Assembly: GCF_024436065.1 (NCBI RefSeq)
Contig: NZ_JANFNS010000002.1
Location: 682,001-746,000, forward strand
DNA: 64,000 nt
Reading direction: 5' to 3'
Source of the DNA: Saccharibacillus sp. JS10
GTDB lineage: Bacteria > Bacillota > Bacilli > Paenibacillales > Paenibacillaceae
This document shows positions 15,007-22,808 of this stretch, piece after piece (the first letter of the stretch is position 1; each line of letters begins with the position of its first letter). Below the pieces are notes generated by a model. That model saw only the letters and a program-made list of their open reading frames with translations. It did not search any database and was not told the DNA's origin. The translations under genes and the position numbers were made by a program.

Positions 15007-16071
15007 TTATTTGAAGAATAAAAAGTTCGTCGGTACAGGTCGTAATGTGCCATCTGACGGATGGTTCACAACGCGATCATTCATTACGAGCGTTGAAGAA
15101 CCGCCGCCATCCAAATTGTAAGCGTTAACTACGCCTATTTTGTACAGCTGGCCTTGAATTTCTTCGAGCGTCGCTCCCGAACCACCAGCTTCGTTGTAGC
15201 CGTCAATAACGAAAACGATTAACTGGTCGTCTTTGTAACTGCCGATAATCGTGCGGGGTGCACGTTTAGGTGCAGCTTTCCATTTTGCCGGAATAGGGGT
15301 CTTTTTACCGTCTTTCAGCAAGATCGGAACAAACGAAGCCCCGAATTGCGGTTGAAGTTTGTCGAGTTGATTTTGTTGATTAAACTTACCGCCGATCAAT
15401 TTGCCGGATTCGTTTAGCCCAACAAAGTACAGGTCTTTGAAGCTGGATTGGAAACCGGTTAGGTACTGACCGTCCATCATTGTCGTGCTAAGTGGATATC
15501 GTTTGCCGTCCTGGTCAGCGAAGCCGCCTGCGTTAATTCCGGCTACCGCTTGATGGCGCTGAGCGGCTTTGAGCGTCGTCTCTGAGCTTCCTAGCGTTTC
15601 ACTCGCCAGGCTCATTCGCATCGCGGAAGGATCTTTGAGTTTCACCTTCATCGCGTAGCCTTTGTAGGTCATCGCGTTGACACGGAACAATTCAATTCGG
15701 ATCTTGTCGCTGTTCACCGTCTCAATCGGCAAGCCGAGCTTGGAGCGAATCCGTTTATCGTAAATATTTTCGGGACGCTGCGCTTGAATCGATGCTTTTT
15801 GCACAATCGACGACATCGTTTCTGTAGTCTGATTGTACAGGGTCAACGTTTGCTTCAATGACTTTGAAGTCGATTTCGCATTTTCTTCCGCAATATCCAA
15901 GTCTTTGAGCAGTTGAGCCGCCGAAGGTTGCAAACTGCTTTTGGACGTATACGCTTGAGTATTCAGCTGCAAATCCAGATTAGGCGGAAAAAGCAAAAGG
16001 CACAGCAACAAACCTATCGCGGGTGCCGCCAAAATCAGAAAGAATCGGTTCACATATTGGACTCTGCTCAT
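15007..16071 (-). CDS. Membrane-anchored phosphodiester glycosidase (NAGPA domain) protein
   Basis: 354 aa with one N-terminal membrane segment (about 10-29, FFLILAAPAIGLLLCLLLF) and an exported domain. The C-terminal part (about 120-354) matches the phosphodiester glycosidase/NAGPA family (also labelled DUF2233): AGINAGGF, the RTIIGSYKDDQLIVFVIDG strand, a GGSGATLEE segment, and NAYNLDGGGSSTLVMNDRVVN. Such proteins hydrolyse or bind sugar phosphodiester linkages at the cell surface; the substrate here is unknown. A coiled-coil-like stretch (about 45-95) links anchor and domain. The start codon overlaps the stop of the upstream gene as ATGA, so the two are translationally coupled. Confidence 0.82.
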   Translation of the reverse strand: MSRVQYVNRFFLILAAPAIGLLLCLLLFPPNLDLQLNTQAYTSKSSLQPSAAQLLKDLDIAEENAKSTSKSLKQTLTLYNQTTETMSSIVQKASIQAQRPENIYDKRIRSKLGLPIETVNSDKIRIELFRVNAMTYKGYAMKVKLKDPSAMRMSLASETLGSSETTLKAAQRHQAVAGINAGGFADQDGKRYPLSTTMMDGQYLTGFQSSFKDLYFVGLNESGKLIGGKFNQQNQLDKLQPQFGASFVPILLKDGKKTPIPAKWKAAPKRAPRTIIGSYKDDQLIVFVIDGYNEAGGSGATLEEIQGQLYKIGVVNAYNLDGGGSSTLVMNDRVVNHPSDGTLRPVPTNFLFFK

Positions 16072-16472
16072 TTTAACAAATCCATCTTTTTCTGAAGCGC
16101 GCTGAGTTGAGTTTTGACTTCGTTCAACTGCGTATACAGTTTGTTGCTGTTATCGGTTTTGTTATTGGCATTGTCTTTGGTAAATGTGAGCAGTTCGTTA
16201 AACGAATCCACTTTACTTTGTAGAGCCGACACTTGCTGGTTCAGCTCTGTAAATTGTTGTTCGTAATCGGCTCGTAGATCGGCCATCTGGCTTTCCGTTT
16301 GCGTTTGCAGTGCGGTTAAGGTCTGTGCCTGTAACCGTTGACTGTATTCATAAGCGGCAAAAACGAATAGACCGATCAGAACAACCCATACCAGCAAAAA
16401 CCATCTGGCGCCAATCCTGCCCTTTTTCATATTGCGGGACGGGGTGGAGGTTGTTCCTGTTGAAGCTTTCAT
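16068..16472 (-). CDS. Single-pass membrane protein with coiled coil
   Basis: 134 aa of no recognised family. A basic N-terminus (1-22), one membrane segment (about 23-41, WFLLVWVVLIGLFVFAAY) and then about 90 residues of heptad-like Leu/Gln/Glu-rich sequence interrupted by an Asn/Lys/Thr patch near 105. The stop overlaps the start of the NAGPA-domain gene by four bases, so the proteins are probably made together. Both have a membrane anchor followed by coiled coil, which suggests, without proof, that they pair at the membrane. An AGGTGATTGC ribosome site precedes the ATG. Confidence 0.72.
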   Translation of the reverse strand: MKASTGTTSTPSRNMKKGRIGARWFLLVWVVLIGLFVFAAYEYSQRLQAQTLTALQTQTESQMADLRADYEQQFTELNQQVSALQSKVDSFNELLTFTKDNANNKTDNSNKLYTQLNEVKTQLSALQKKMDLLK

Positions 16473-16546
16473 GCAATCACCTCATTAATAATTTGAAAAA
16501 AAGGCGTTAAGCCCGAAATTCAGATTTCATTTTATCATGTGGGGTT

Positions 16547-17269
16547 TTATTTCGCAAAAGGCTTTTGAGTCGCTAACACGCTTGCGTATTCGCTCAAAGC
16601 ATTCGTTCCTTCTTCGGTCAGACGGTAACGTCCGCGAGATACACGTTCGAACCAACCGTAATAATTTTTTTGCAAAATGAAAGACGTTTTACCGATGCCT
16701 GTCGCTTCTTTTAGCATGGCTGGAGAAGCTTCACCGAACATCCAAAGCTGCTGGGCGATTTGAAGCGCTTGTTCGCGGTAGGCGGTAACTAATTTGCGTT
16801 TATTTGAACCCCCGACATTATGATCGCCGCTACGCGCATCAAATTCGGTGCGAATCCGTTTCGCTTTTTTGCCGATACGCACGTTTCGCGTCTCTTGAAT
16901 TTCGTTTGCTTCACACAGCACTTCGACAAAAGGTTCTTTCGTTTGATAAAAAGTGACGATAATCAATCCGATTCCTAGCCGTCTGCATAGTTGGGTGATT
17001 TCGCTAAATCGCTGGTTGGCTGCTCCTTTTTTGGCACGATTGCGTTCGACGGCGACATAGACATCTCCGCCGAGCCGCTGCCGATCTATACCTTGAAGAA
17101 GCAGTTCCAGCGTGAATGTACGTTTGATTTCAACAATGAGCGGATGTTCTTCATTTTGCCGATAACCGACCAGATCACAATGACGAACTTCACTTTTAAC
17201 CGAATATCCTCTGGCTTCAAAAAAAGATTTAAGAGGAGGGTAAAGTTCGGTTTCGTATTTCACAGCCAT
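16547..17269 (-). CDS. DUF2161 PD-(D/E)XK-type protein with C-terminal winged helix
   Basis: 240 aa. The N-terminal half fits DUF2161, a putative PD-(D/E)XK phosphodiesterase fold: CDLVGYR supplies the Asp and LIVEIKRTF the ExK element, followed by QGIDRQRLGGDVYVAV. A basic patch with RIGKKAKRIRTEF precedes a C-terminal winged-helix-like domain (about 165-230, MLKEATGIGKTSFILQKNYYGWFERVSRGRYRLTEEG). It presumably acts on nucleic acid; no experimental role is known to me. A stand-alone gene, divergent from the LacI-type regulator, with GGAGCTTGCAAG just before the ATG. Confidence 0.78.
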   Translation of the reverse strand: MAVKYETELYPPLKSFFEARGYSVKSEVRHCDLVGYRQNEEHPLIVEIKRTFTLELLLQGIDRQRLGGDVYVAVERNRAKKGAANQRFSEITQLCRRLGIGLIIVTFYQTKEPFVEVLCEANEIQETRNVRIGKKAKRIRTEFDARSGDHNVGGSNKRKLVTAYREQALQIAQQLWMFGEASPAMLKEATGIGKTSFILQKNYYGWFERVSRGRYRLTEEGTNALSEYASVLATQKPFAK

Positions 17270-17452
17270 CTTGCAAGCTCCTTTGACTCTATAATAGGCT
17301 TGAATTCAATAGTCTATCATACCCTCAAAAGGAGCGGTTGGCAAAAAAGCTTGTCGCGCAAAGTACACCTATATATAATAGTAGAAAAAAACAAGCGTTC
17401 CCGACTGAATGGCTGTAAAAATGCACCATTTAGCCGGTGAGGAGGTAAAACG

Positions 17453-18457
17453 ATGGCTTCGATTCACGACGTGGCTAAAGAAGCGGGAGTGTCCGTAGCG
17501 ACCGTTTCCAAAGTCATTAATAATTATCCGGATGTGAGCGACAAAACACGCAAAAAAGTCAGTCAAACGATCAAAGATTTGAAATATCATCCGAATGTAG
17601 CGGCTAGAGGTCTGGTAAAAGGTCGTTCTTGGACGGTAGGCGTGTTTATCACCACTTCATTTACGAATCCTTTCGTATCGGAGCTGCTGGAAGGAATCAA
17701 GACGGCATTGCAAAACAGCGGATACGATCTGGTGTTGTTGTCTACACGGTTCGAAGATCCGAATTATTCGTTCGTTGAGCATTGTCTGAGCCGAAATGTG
17801 GATGGCGTCGTTGGATTTGGCGTAGACCGGAATGATCCACATTTGGAAGAGTTGCTTGAATCTGATATCGCGGCGATGTTTGTCGATGCGGATATTCGCG
17901 GTCGCCGGGTAGGGTATATCACGACAGAGAACAAAGCAGGCATCATGGAAGCGGTCGAACATTTAGCAGATCTAGGTCATTCGAAAATTGCGTTTATTTC
18001 GGCTCAGCTGGATAAAGCAGTCGGCGTTTTGCGTCACGAAGGATTTATGGAAGGCATGAAAAAGCATCAGTTAGAGGTTCAACCCGATTACGTGCGGATC
18101 AGCGACTATTCGATGGAAGGCGGTACGCGCTCTATGGAAGATTTGCTGGCTTTGGACGAACGTCCGACCGCAGTCGTCTGTACGTCGGATATGATGGCAT
18201 TCGGTGCAATCAATCTGATCCATCGCAGCGGCTTATCTGTGCCAGAAGATATTTCGGTGATCGGCTTCGATAATACGACGTACTCGGAAATATTTAGCCC
18301 GGCTCTGACTACGGTCAATCAAAATATCCGGTTAATCGGAGCGCATGCGATTGAAGCTTTGATCGCGATGATCGAGAATAGCAACTTTGCGCCTTCGGTT
18401 GTCACTGAACCATCGAATTTGATCGTTCGCAGCACAACGGCGAAACCACGGAGCTAA
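17453..18457 (+). CDS. LacI-family transcriptional regulator
   Basis: 334 aa. The N-terminal LacI helix-turn-helix reads IHDVAKEAGVSVATVSKVIN with the hinge helix YHPNVAARGLV. Residues 60-334 form the periplasmic-binding-protein-like sensor (VGVFITTSFTNPFVSELLEG, TAVVCTSDMMAFGAINLI, DISVIGFDNTTYSEIFSPALTTV). It lies 228 bases upstream of a beta-mannosidase gene, so a mannoside-type inducer is likely. The cre/LacI-like dyad at 18650-18663 would be a natural target. GGTGAGGAGG precedes the ATG. Confidence 0.9.
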   Translation: MASIHDVAKEAGVSVATVSKVINNYPDVSDKTRKKVSQTIKDLKYHPNVAARGLVKGRSWTVGVFITTSFTNPFVSELLEGIKTALQNSGYDLVLLSTRFEDPNYSFVEHCLSRNVDGVVGFGVDRNDPHLEELLESDIAAMFVDADIRGRRVGYITTENKAGIMEAVEHLADLGHSKIAFISAQLDKAVGVLRHEGFMEGMKKHQLEVQPDYVRISDYSMEGGTRSMEDLLALDERPTAVVCTSDMMAFGAINLIHRSGLSVPEDISVIGFDNTTYSEIFSPALTTVNQNIRLIGAHAIEALIAMIENSNFAPSVVTEPSNLIVRSTTAKPRS

Positions 18458-18491
18458 GCTTAGAAAAGTTTGATTTTTAAAAAGATAATTC

Positions 18492-18525
18492 AAACCTCTG
18501 TCCTGCATCAGGCAGAGGTTTTCTT
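18492..18525 (+). terminator. Intrinsic terminator after the lacI-type gene
   Basis: AAACCTCTGTCCTG-cat-CAGGCAGAGGTTTTCTTTT. Confidence 0.88.
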
Positions 18526-18608
18526 TTGTTTGAAATACTAACAAAATCAAATTAAATAATTTTGTTATCATAAAAAAATAAAAATAATATAAAAAATGAT
18601 AAATAACA

Positions 18609-18637
18609 TTGAAATTTAGGTTTCGAAATGATACGTT
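18609..18637 (+). promoter_or_regulatory. Candidate promoter of the beta-mannosidase gene
   Basis: TTGAAA (18609-18614), 17 bp, TACGTT (18632-18637). The start point would fall a few bases before the dyad at 18650. Confidence 0.45.
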
Positions 18638-18649
18638 GTGATTAGTCAA

Positions 18650-18663
18650 TAAAAGCGGTTACA
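18650..18663. promoter_or_regulatory. cre/LacI-type operator before beta-mannosidase
   Basis: TAAAAGCGGTTACA matches the CcpA cre consensus TGWAANCGNTNWCA at all but one defined position. It starts 36 bases before the mannosidase ATG. It may be bound by CcpA, by the neighbouring LacI-type regulator, or both. Confidence 0.6.
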
Positions 18664-18685
18664 ACAAGAAAAGAGGGAGCATACG

Positions 18686-21232
18686 ATGAACGAAATCAAA
18701 TGGGAATTAAAAGATTGGAACTTTTCGAGTGCAGTGCAGCAAGATTGGTTACCTGCGGTAGTGCCGGGCTGCGTCCATAGCGATCTATATCGTAACGCTA
18801 AAATTCCAGATCCTTATTACGGAACGAATGAACATGATCTGCAATGGATCGATAAGCAAGATTGGATCTACGAGAGCGTCTTCACGGTACCTTCGGAATT
18901 GATGAGCCAAGAAAATATTGTTCTTGTTTTCGACGGTCTGGATACATATGCCGATGTCGAATTGAACGGAACAAAAATTTTGTCTGTCGACAATATGTTC
19001 CGTACATGGAATGTGCCGGTCAAAACGCATCTAAGCAGCGGAGAAAATCGTCTACGCCTTCATTTTCGTTCACCGATTCAAGAAGATCTTCCAAAGCTCG
19101 AAAAGCTCGGGTACGCATTGCCTGCGACGAACGATCAATCGGAGCTTGGCGGTCTAGGCGAGAAAAAAGTGAGTGTGTTTGCGCGTAAAGCGCCTTATCA
19201 CTATGGATGGGATTGGGGTCCGCGTTTTGTAACGAGCGGAATATGGCGGGCTGTACGTCTGGAAGGATGGAACGGTCAGCGCATCACCGATTTGTTTATC
19301 CGTCAAAATGAAGTCAAAGCCGAAAAAGCCAAGTTGACTGCGATCGTCACGGTGCAATCCGATCGGGATTTTGAAGGACGTTTGCGTATCCAAACCGAAG
19401 GTTTCCAGATGGAACATACTCATTCGATCAGCATTGGAGAAAACACGATTCGGTGCGAACTCGAAATCGATGATCCGAAATTGTGGTGGTCAAGAGGTTT
19501 GGGTGAAGCCCATCTGTATACCTTTACCGCAGAGATCTTGGAAGGCGAACAAAGCGTAGCGGAAAAACAGGTGCGTTCAGGTCTGCGCAATGTTGTACTC
19601 AAGCGAGAAAAAGATGGAGCCGGCGCTTCTTTTTATATTGAATTAAATGGAGTGCCTGTATTTGCAAAAGGCGCCAATCATATTCCGAATGACAACTTCG
19701 AGACGGATGTGACCCGGGAGCGGTATCGCTACGAAGTGGTATCGGCAGCCGAAGCGAATATGAATATGCTGCGCGTATGGGGTGGCGGCATTTACGAAGA
19801 AGATGCTTTTTATGAGTTGTGCGATGAATACGGCATTATGGTGTGGCAAGACTTTATGTTCGCGTGCAGCATGTATCCGGGTGATGAGCAGTTTTTGGAA
19901 AGTGTACGTCATGAAGCCGAAGACAATCTGCGCCGCCTACGTAATCATCCAAGTATCGTATTATGGTGCGGGAACAACGAGATTGATTCGGCTTGGGCAC
20001 ATTATTTGCCGAATGGCGGTTGGGGTTGGAAAAGAGATTACACGCACGAGCAGCAACAAAGTATTTGGGCAGATTACGAAGCGATCTTCCATCGACTGTT
20101 GCCGACTGCGATATCCAAAATGGCGCCGGGATCTGAATATTGGCCTTCTTCGCCGTTGGTCTCGTTATCGGGCGATGAACATCAGCACGCAAATCCCGGA
20201 ACTTCGGAAGGCGATATTCACTATTGGGGCGTCTGGCATAACTCAGAACCGTTCGAGAATTACAATAAGTACATCGGGCGTTTTATGAGCGAATACGGGT
20301 TCCAATCGTTCCCTGAACACAAATCCGTTTTGCAGTATGCACCAGAAGAAGCTTTACAGCTGGATTCTACGATTATGTTAGCGCACCAAAAAAACGGACG
20401 CGGCAATTTCTTGATCAAAGAATATATGGACAAATATTTGCCGGAACCCAAAGACTTCGTTTCGTTTTTGTATATGAGCCAAGTGCTGCAAGCGGAAGCG
20501 ATGAAATCGGCAATCGAAGCACACCGTCGCAGTATGCCGTATTGCATGGGGACTTTGTATTGGCAAATGAACGATAGTTGGCCGGTCGCGTCTTGGTCGG
20601 GTATCGATTACTACGGTCGCTGGAAAGCCTTGCATTATTACGCACGTCGTAGTTTCCGCGATTTATCGGTATCGATTGACGGTACAAATGGCGAAGATGT
20701 AAATATCCATTTGTTGAACGATAGCTTGCAGTCTCAGTCCGGTTCGTTACGCATTCGCTTGCTGAGCTTTGGCGGCGATGTATTAAATGAATCTACACAA
20801 GCCGTAGAAGTTGATGGAAATACGGCAGCTAAAGTCTACTCGGTAAAAGCGTCTGACTTACTGGGTGAGCATGAGGCAAGCCGCACGGTTCTTCTCGCAG
20901 AATGGGAGCAAAGCGGGCAGATCATCGATCAACGTACCCATTATTTCGTTTCGACGCGTGACATTCACTTCGATCAGCCGAATATTCAAGTGAAGATTAC
21001 CGAGAACGCGGAAGGCAATACGACGATTACATTGGAGACCGACAAACTTGCGAAGCAAGTCTGGTTGAACGCAGAAAAAGAAGGTGTGTTCACCGATAAC
21101 TATTTTGATCTGATTCCAGGTGAGCCGGTTGTTGTCGAATTCTGGGCACGTCGTGAAGACGGTACGTTGTCGCACAGTGCTTCAGGTACGGTTGAAGTGA
21201 AGTCGATGAGCGACTTTATTATTGGAGGGTAA
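18686..21232 (+). CDS. Beta-mannosidase, glycoside hydrolase family 2
   Basis: 848 aa, cytoplasmic (no signal peptide). Domain order is typical GH2: N-terminal jelly roll (about 1-175, with GWDWGPRFVTSGIWR), immunoglobulin-like domain (about 185-290), catalytic barrel (about 300-640) and C-terminal beta domains. The acid/base Glu432 lies in LWCGNNEID and the nucleophile Glu536 in MSEYGFQSFPE, as in beta-mannosidases. It should release mannose from the non-reducing ends of manno-oligosaccharides. No transporter gene is linked. The ATG has an AAGAGGGAG site. Repeat copy C begins 10 bases after the stop. Confidence 0.93.
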   Translation: MNEIKWELKDWNFSSAVQQDWLPAVVPGCVHSDLYRNAKIPDPYYGTNEHDLQWIDKQDWIYESVFTVPSELMSQENIVLVFDGLDTYADVELNGTKILSVDNMFRTWNVPVKTHLSSGENRLRLHFRSPIQEDLPKLEKLGYALPATNDQSELGGLGEKKVSVFARKAPYHYGWDWGPRFVTSGIWRAVRLEGWNGQRITDLFIRQNEVKAEKAKLTAIVTVQSDRDFEGRLRIQTEGFQMEHTHSISIGENTIRCELEIDDPKLWWSRGLGEAHLYTFTAEILEGEQSVAEKQVRSGLRNVVLKREKDGAGASFYIELNGVPVFAKGANHIPNDNFETDVTRERYRYEVVSAAEANMNMLRVWGGGIYEEDAFYELCDEYGIMVWQDFMFACSMYPGDEQFLESVRHEAEDNLRRLRNHPSIVLWCGNNEIDSAWAHYLPNGGWGWKRDYTHEQQQSIWADYEAIFHRLLPTAISKMAPGSEYWPSSPLVSLSGDEHQHANPGTSEGDIHYWGVWHNSEPFENYNKYIGRFMSEYGFQSFPEHKSVLQYAPEEALQLDSTIMLAHQKNGRGNFLIKEYMDKYLPEPKDFVSFLYMSQVLQAEAMKSAIEAHRRSMPYCMGTLYWQMNDSWPVASWSGIDYYGRWKALHYYARRSFRDLSVSIDGTNGEDVNIHLLNDSLQSQSGSLRIRLLSFGGDVLNESTQAVEVDGNTAAKVYSVKASDLLGEHEASRTVLLAEWEQSGQIIDQRTHYFVSTRDIHFDQPNIQVKITENAEGNTTITLETDKLAKQVWLNAEKEGVFTDNYFDLIPGEPVVVEFWARREDGTLSHSASGTVEVKSMSDFIIGG

Positions 21233-21242
21233 ATTGAGTTAG

Positions 21243-21383
21243 GATGGTGCTGTAGCGACGCTGCGGGATAAATTCGTTCACAACGCTGTTTCGCCCAGAA
21301 AGTGGATGAGATTGGAACAAGGGACTTTCTGGGCTCAAAGGCGTGGTTCACTGAATTTATCCCTTCGCTGGGCTTGCACCATC
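21243..21383 (+). repeat. Long-hairpin intergenic repeat, copy C (forward)
   Basis: Outer arms GATGGTGC ... GATAAATTC (5') and GAATTTATC ... GCACCATC (3') enclose an inner stem GCCCAGAAAGT/ACTTTCTGGGC and the conserved CAAAGGCG. The terminal arm sequence differs completely from copies A, B and D, yet still pairs with itself. The GATAAATTCGTT and CACTGAATTTATC segments and overall layout match copy A. It starts right after the mannosidase stop, as copy A does after liaR. Confidence 0.75.
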
Positions 21384-21410
21384 GCTCATATTTTAGGGAT
21401 TTGAAAGATA

Positions 21411-21442
21411 AAAAAGCGCCGTCTACGAGTAGACGGCGCTTT
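21411..21442 (+). terminator. Intrinsic terminator between repeat copies C and D
   Basis: AAAGCGCCGTCTAC-gag-TAGACGGCGCTTT, a near-perfect stem. A near-duplicate follows copy D. Confidence 0.8.
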
Positions 21443-21470
21443 AATGTATTGAGAAAATCTACAGTTGCTA

Positions 21471-21612
21471 GAAGCGAGGTGACGGAAAAAGAAATTCAGG
21501 GAAGGAACGATAGTGTTCGCCTTTGAAATCGAGAAAATTCCGCTAAAATTTAATTCTTTTCTCGATTTCAACACGCGACCGGAACGGATTTCTTTTGGAG
21601 TCGGCTCGCTTC
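21471..21612 (-). repeat. Long-hairpin intergenic repeat, copy D (inverted)
   Basis: Same orientation and core as copy B: GAAGCGAG, GTTCGCCTTTGAAATCGAGAAAA, then TTTTCTCGATTTCAACACGCGACCGGAACGG and GGCTCGCTTCC. The inner stem TTGAAATCGAGAAAA/TTTTCTCGATTTCAA is perfect over 15 bp. Together with copy C it repeats the forward-terminator-inverted arrangement seen at 3606-4157. Confidence 0.8.
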
Positions 21613-21642
21613 CATCGCCTATGTAACTTTCTTGATAAATTC

Positions 21643-21676
21643 AAAGCGCTGTCTGTAAGTAGACGGCGCTTTTTTG
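21643..21676 (+). terminator. Intrinsic terminator after repeat copy D
   Basis: AAAGCGCTGTCTGTAAGTAGACGGCGCTTTTTT; shares the arm AGACGGCGCTTT with the terminator at 21411-21442. Confidence 0.8.
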
Positions 21677-21766
21677 ATATGGATTTGTTCCTCTGTTTCA
21701 TAGAGGCGTATAATGGACAAACAAGATCGTATCTTGATTATGGAATGAAAAAGGAAGTGCAAAGCA

Positions 21767-22300
21767 GTGATGAAGTCGATTCCGATTCGTACGACGCGGA
21801 GTTATAAGATGGCGCGTGTTTTTCCAACAGATGTAAATAGTTATCAGACCTTATTCGGCGGAAAGTTGATGGCGTATATTGATGATATTGCTTCGATCGC
21901 AGCGGCAAAGTTGTCGCGTGCCAATACGATCACCGCTTCAACCGACTCTGTAGACTTTTTATATCCGATCTATATGACGGATTCGGTGACGCTAGAATCG
22001 TTCGTGACATGGACAGGGAAAAGTTCGATGGAGACGTTTGTCAAAGTCGTACGCGAAGATTTGAAAAGCGGAGAACGTCAGATTGCGGCGACGGCTTTTT
22101 TGACTTTTGTCGCATTGGACGATCACGGGCGCAAAATGGAAGTGTCGCCTGTCTACCCGGAAACGGAAGAAGAACGCAAACTGCATGAAAGTGCGCCGGC
22201 GCGTGCGGATATGCGTAAGCAGCGGAGAGAAGCTAGTCGAACACTTGCCGAATTTTTAAATACAAGTTATCCGTGGGAACCCCAAAGCGAGCTGGAATAA
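21767..22300 (+). CDS. Acyl-CoA thioesterase (hotdog fold)
   Basis: 177 aa. The single hotdog domain resembles the YkhA/cytosolic acyl-CoA hydrolase group: PTDVNSYQTLFGGKLMAYIDDIASIAA contains the usual Asn and Asp catalytic region, followed by ASTDSVDFLYPI and ATAFLTFVALDDHGRK. It hydrolyses acyl-CoA to free acid and CoA; chain preference is unknown. A basic tail ends the protein. The GTG at 21767 is nine bases from AAGGAAG; the ATG at 21770 is the alternative. The gene has no operon partner. Confidence 0.87.
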   Translation: MMKSIPIRTTRSYKMARVFPTDVNSYQTLFGGKLMAYIDDIASIAAAKLSRANTITASTDSVDFLYPIYMTDSVTLESFVTWTGKSSMETFVKVVREDLKSGERQIAATAFLTFVALDDHGRKMEVSPVYPETEEERKLHESAPARADMRKQRREASRTLAEFLNTSYPWEPQSELE

Positions 22301-22417
22301 AGAGTTTTTAATTTTTCGTAAAGAAACTAACTTTATTTTATTCAGTAGCTTGTAAAAGTGTGAGAAATCATTTATGATAATGAAAGTGATATTGAAAGAT
22401 TGAATGCCGCTGAAAGT

Positions 22418-22446
22418 TTGCGAAAATGTATAACAGGTATCATAAT
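22418..22446 (+). promoter_or_regulatory. Promoter upstream of the FMN riboswitch
   Basis: TTGCGA (22418-22423), 17-bp spacer, CATAAT (22441-22446). The start would be about 20 bases before the riboswitch P1 stem. Confidence 0.55.
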
Positions 22447-22470
22447 CATATTATAAAATAATTGAATAAA

Positions 22471-22617
22471 GGATCTTCGGGGTAGGGTGAAATTCCCGAC
22501 CGGCGGTAATGATTTGCGAAGCAAATCTAGCCCGCGACTCTCGCATCGTATGTATACGATCGGGACTGATCTGGTGCGATTCCAGAGCCGACGGTACAGT
22601 CCGGATGGGAGAAGATC
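22471..22617 (+). ncRNA. FMN riboswitch (RFN element)
   Basis: The conserved RFN segments appear in order: ATCTTCGGGGTAGGGTGAAA, TTCCCGACCGGCGGTAAT, AGCCCGCGACTC, GATCTGGTGCGATTCCAG, CCGACGGTACAGTCCGGATGG, GAGAAGAT. The closing P1 stem is GATCTTC/GAAGATC. It binds flavin mononucleotide and normally shuts off flavin synthesis or uptake genes. Here it is followed by two terminator-like hairpins and then an EamA transporter, not a rib biosynthesis gene. Confidence 0.96.
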
Positions 22618-22721
22618 AAGCGCAGACACGTCGGTAGCAAGCCGACTGTAGGTTTTTTTGTGGAACCGACAGGAGAGAAACTTGCTTCGTATTTGTTGAA
22701 CGCTCGAACCTTCGATTAACG

Positions 22722-22770
22722 TAAAACCGCCCCGAATGCCAGATTCCTTTCTGGCTTCGGGGCTTTTTGC
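22722..22770 (+). terminator. Riboswitch-associated terminator
   Basis: CGCCCCGAATGCCAG and CTGGCTTCGGGGC form a strong stem followed by TTTTTG, between the FMN aptamer and the transporter start. A weaker hairpin GTCGG-tagcaag-CCGAC with a T7 run lies at about 22630-22665. Either could be the expression platform. Confidence 0.8.
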
Positions 22771-22808
22771 GCGTATGATCCCCCTTATTCAGATGAGGAG
22801 ACTAGGAA

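Noticed and set aside
21302-21526. 74-codon plus-strand frame within repeat copies C and D
   Set aside because: It lies in hairpin repeat DNA, crosses a terminator and has no ribosome site.
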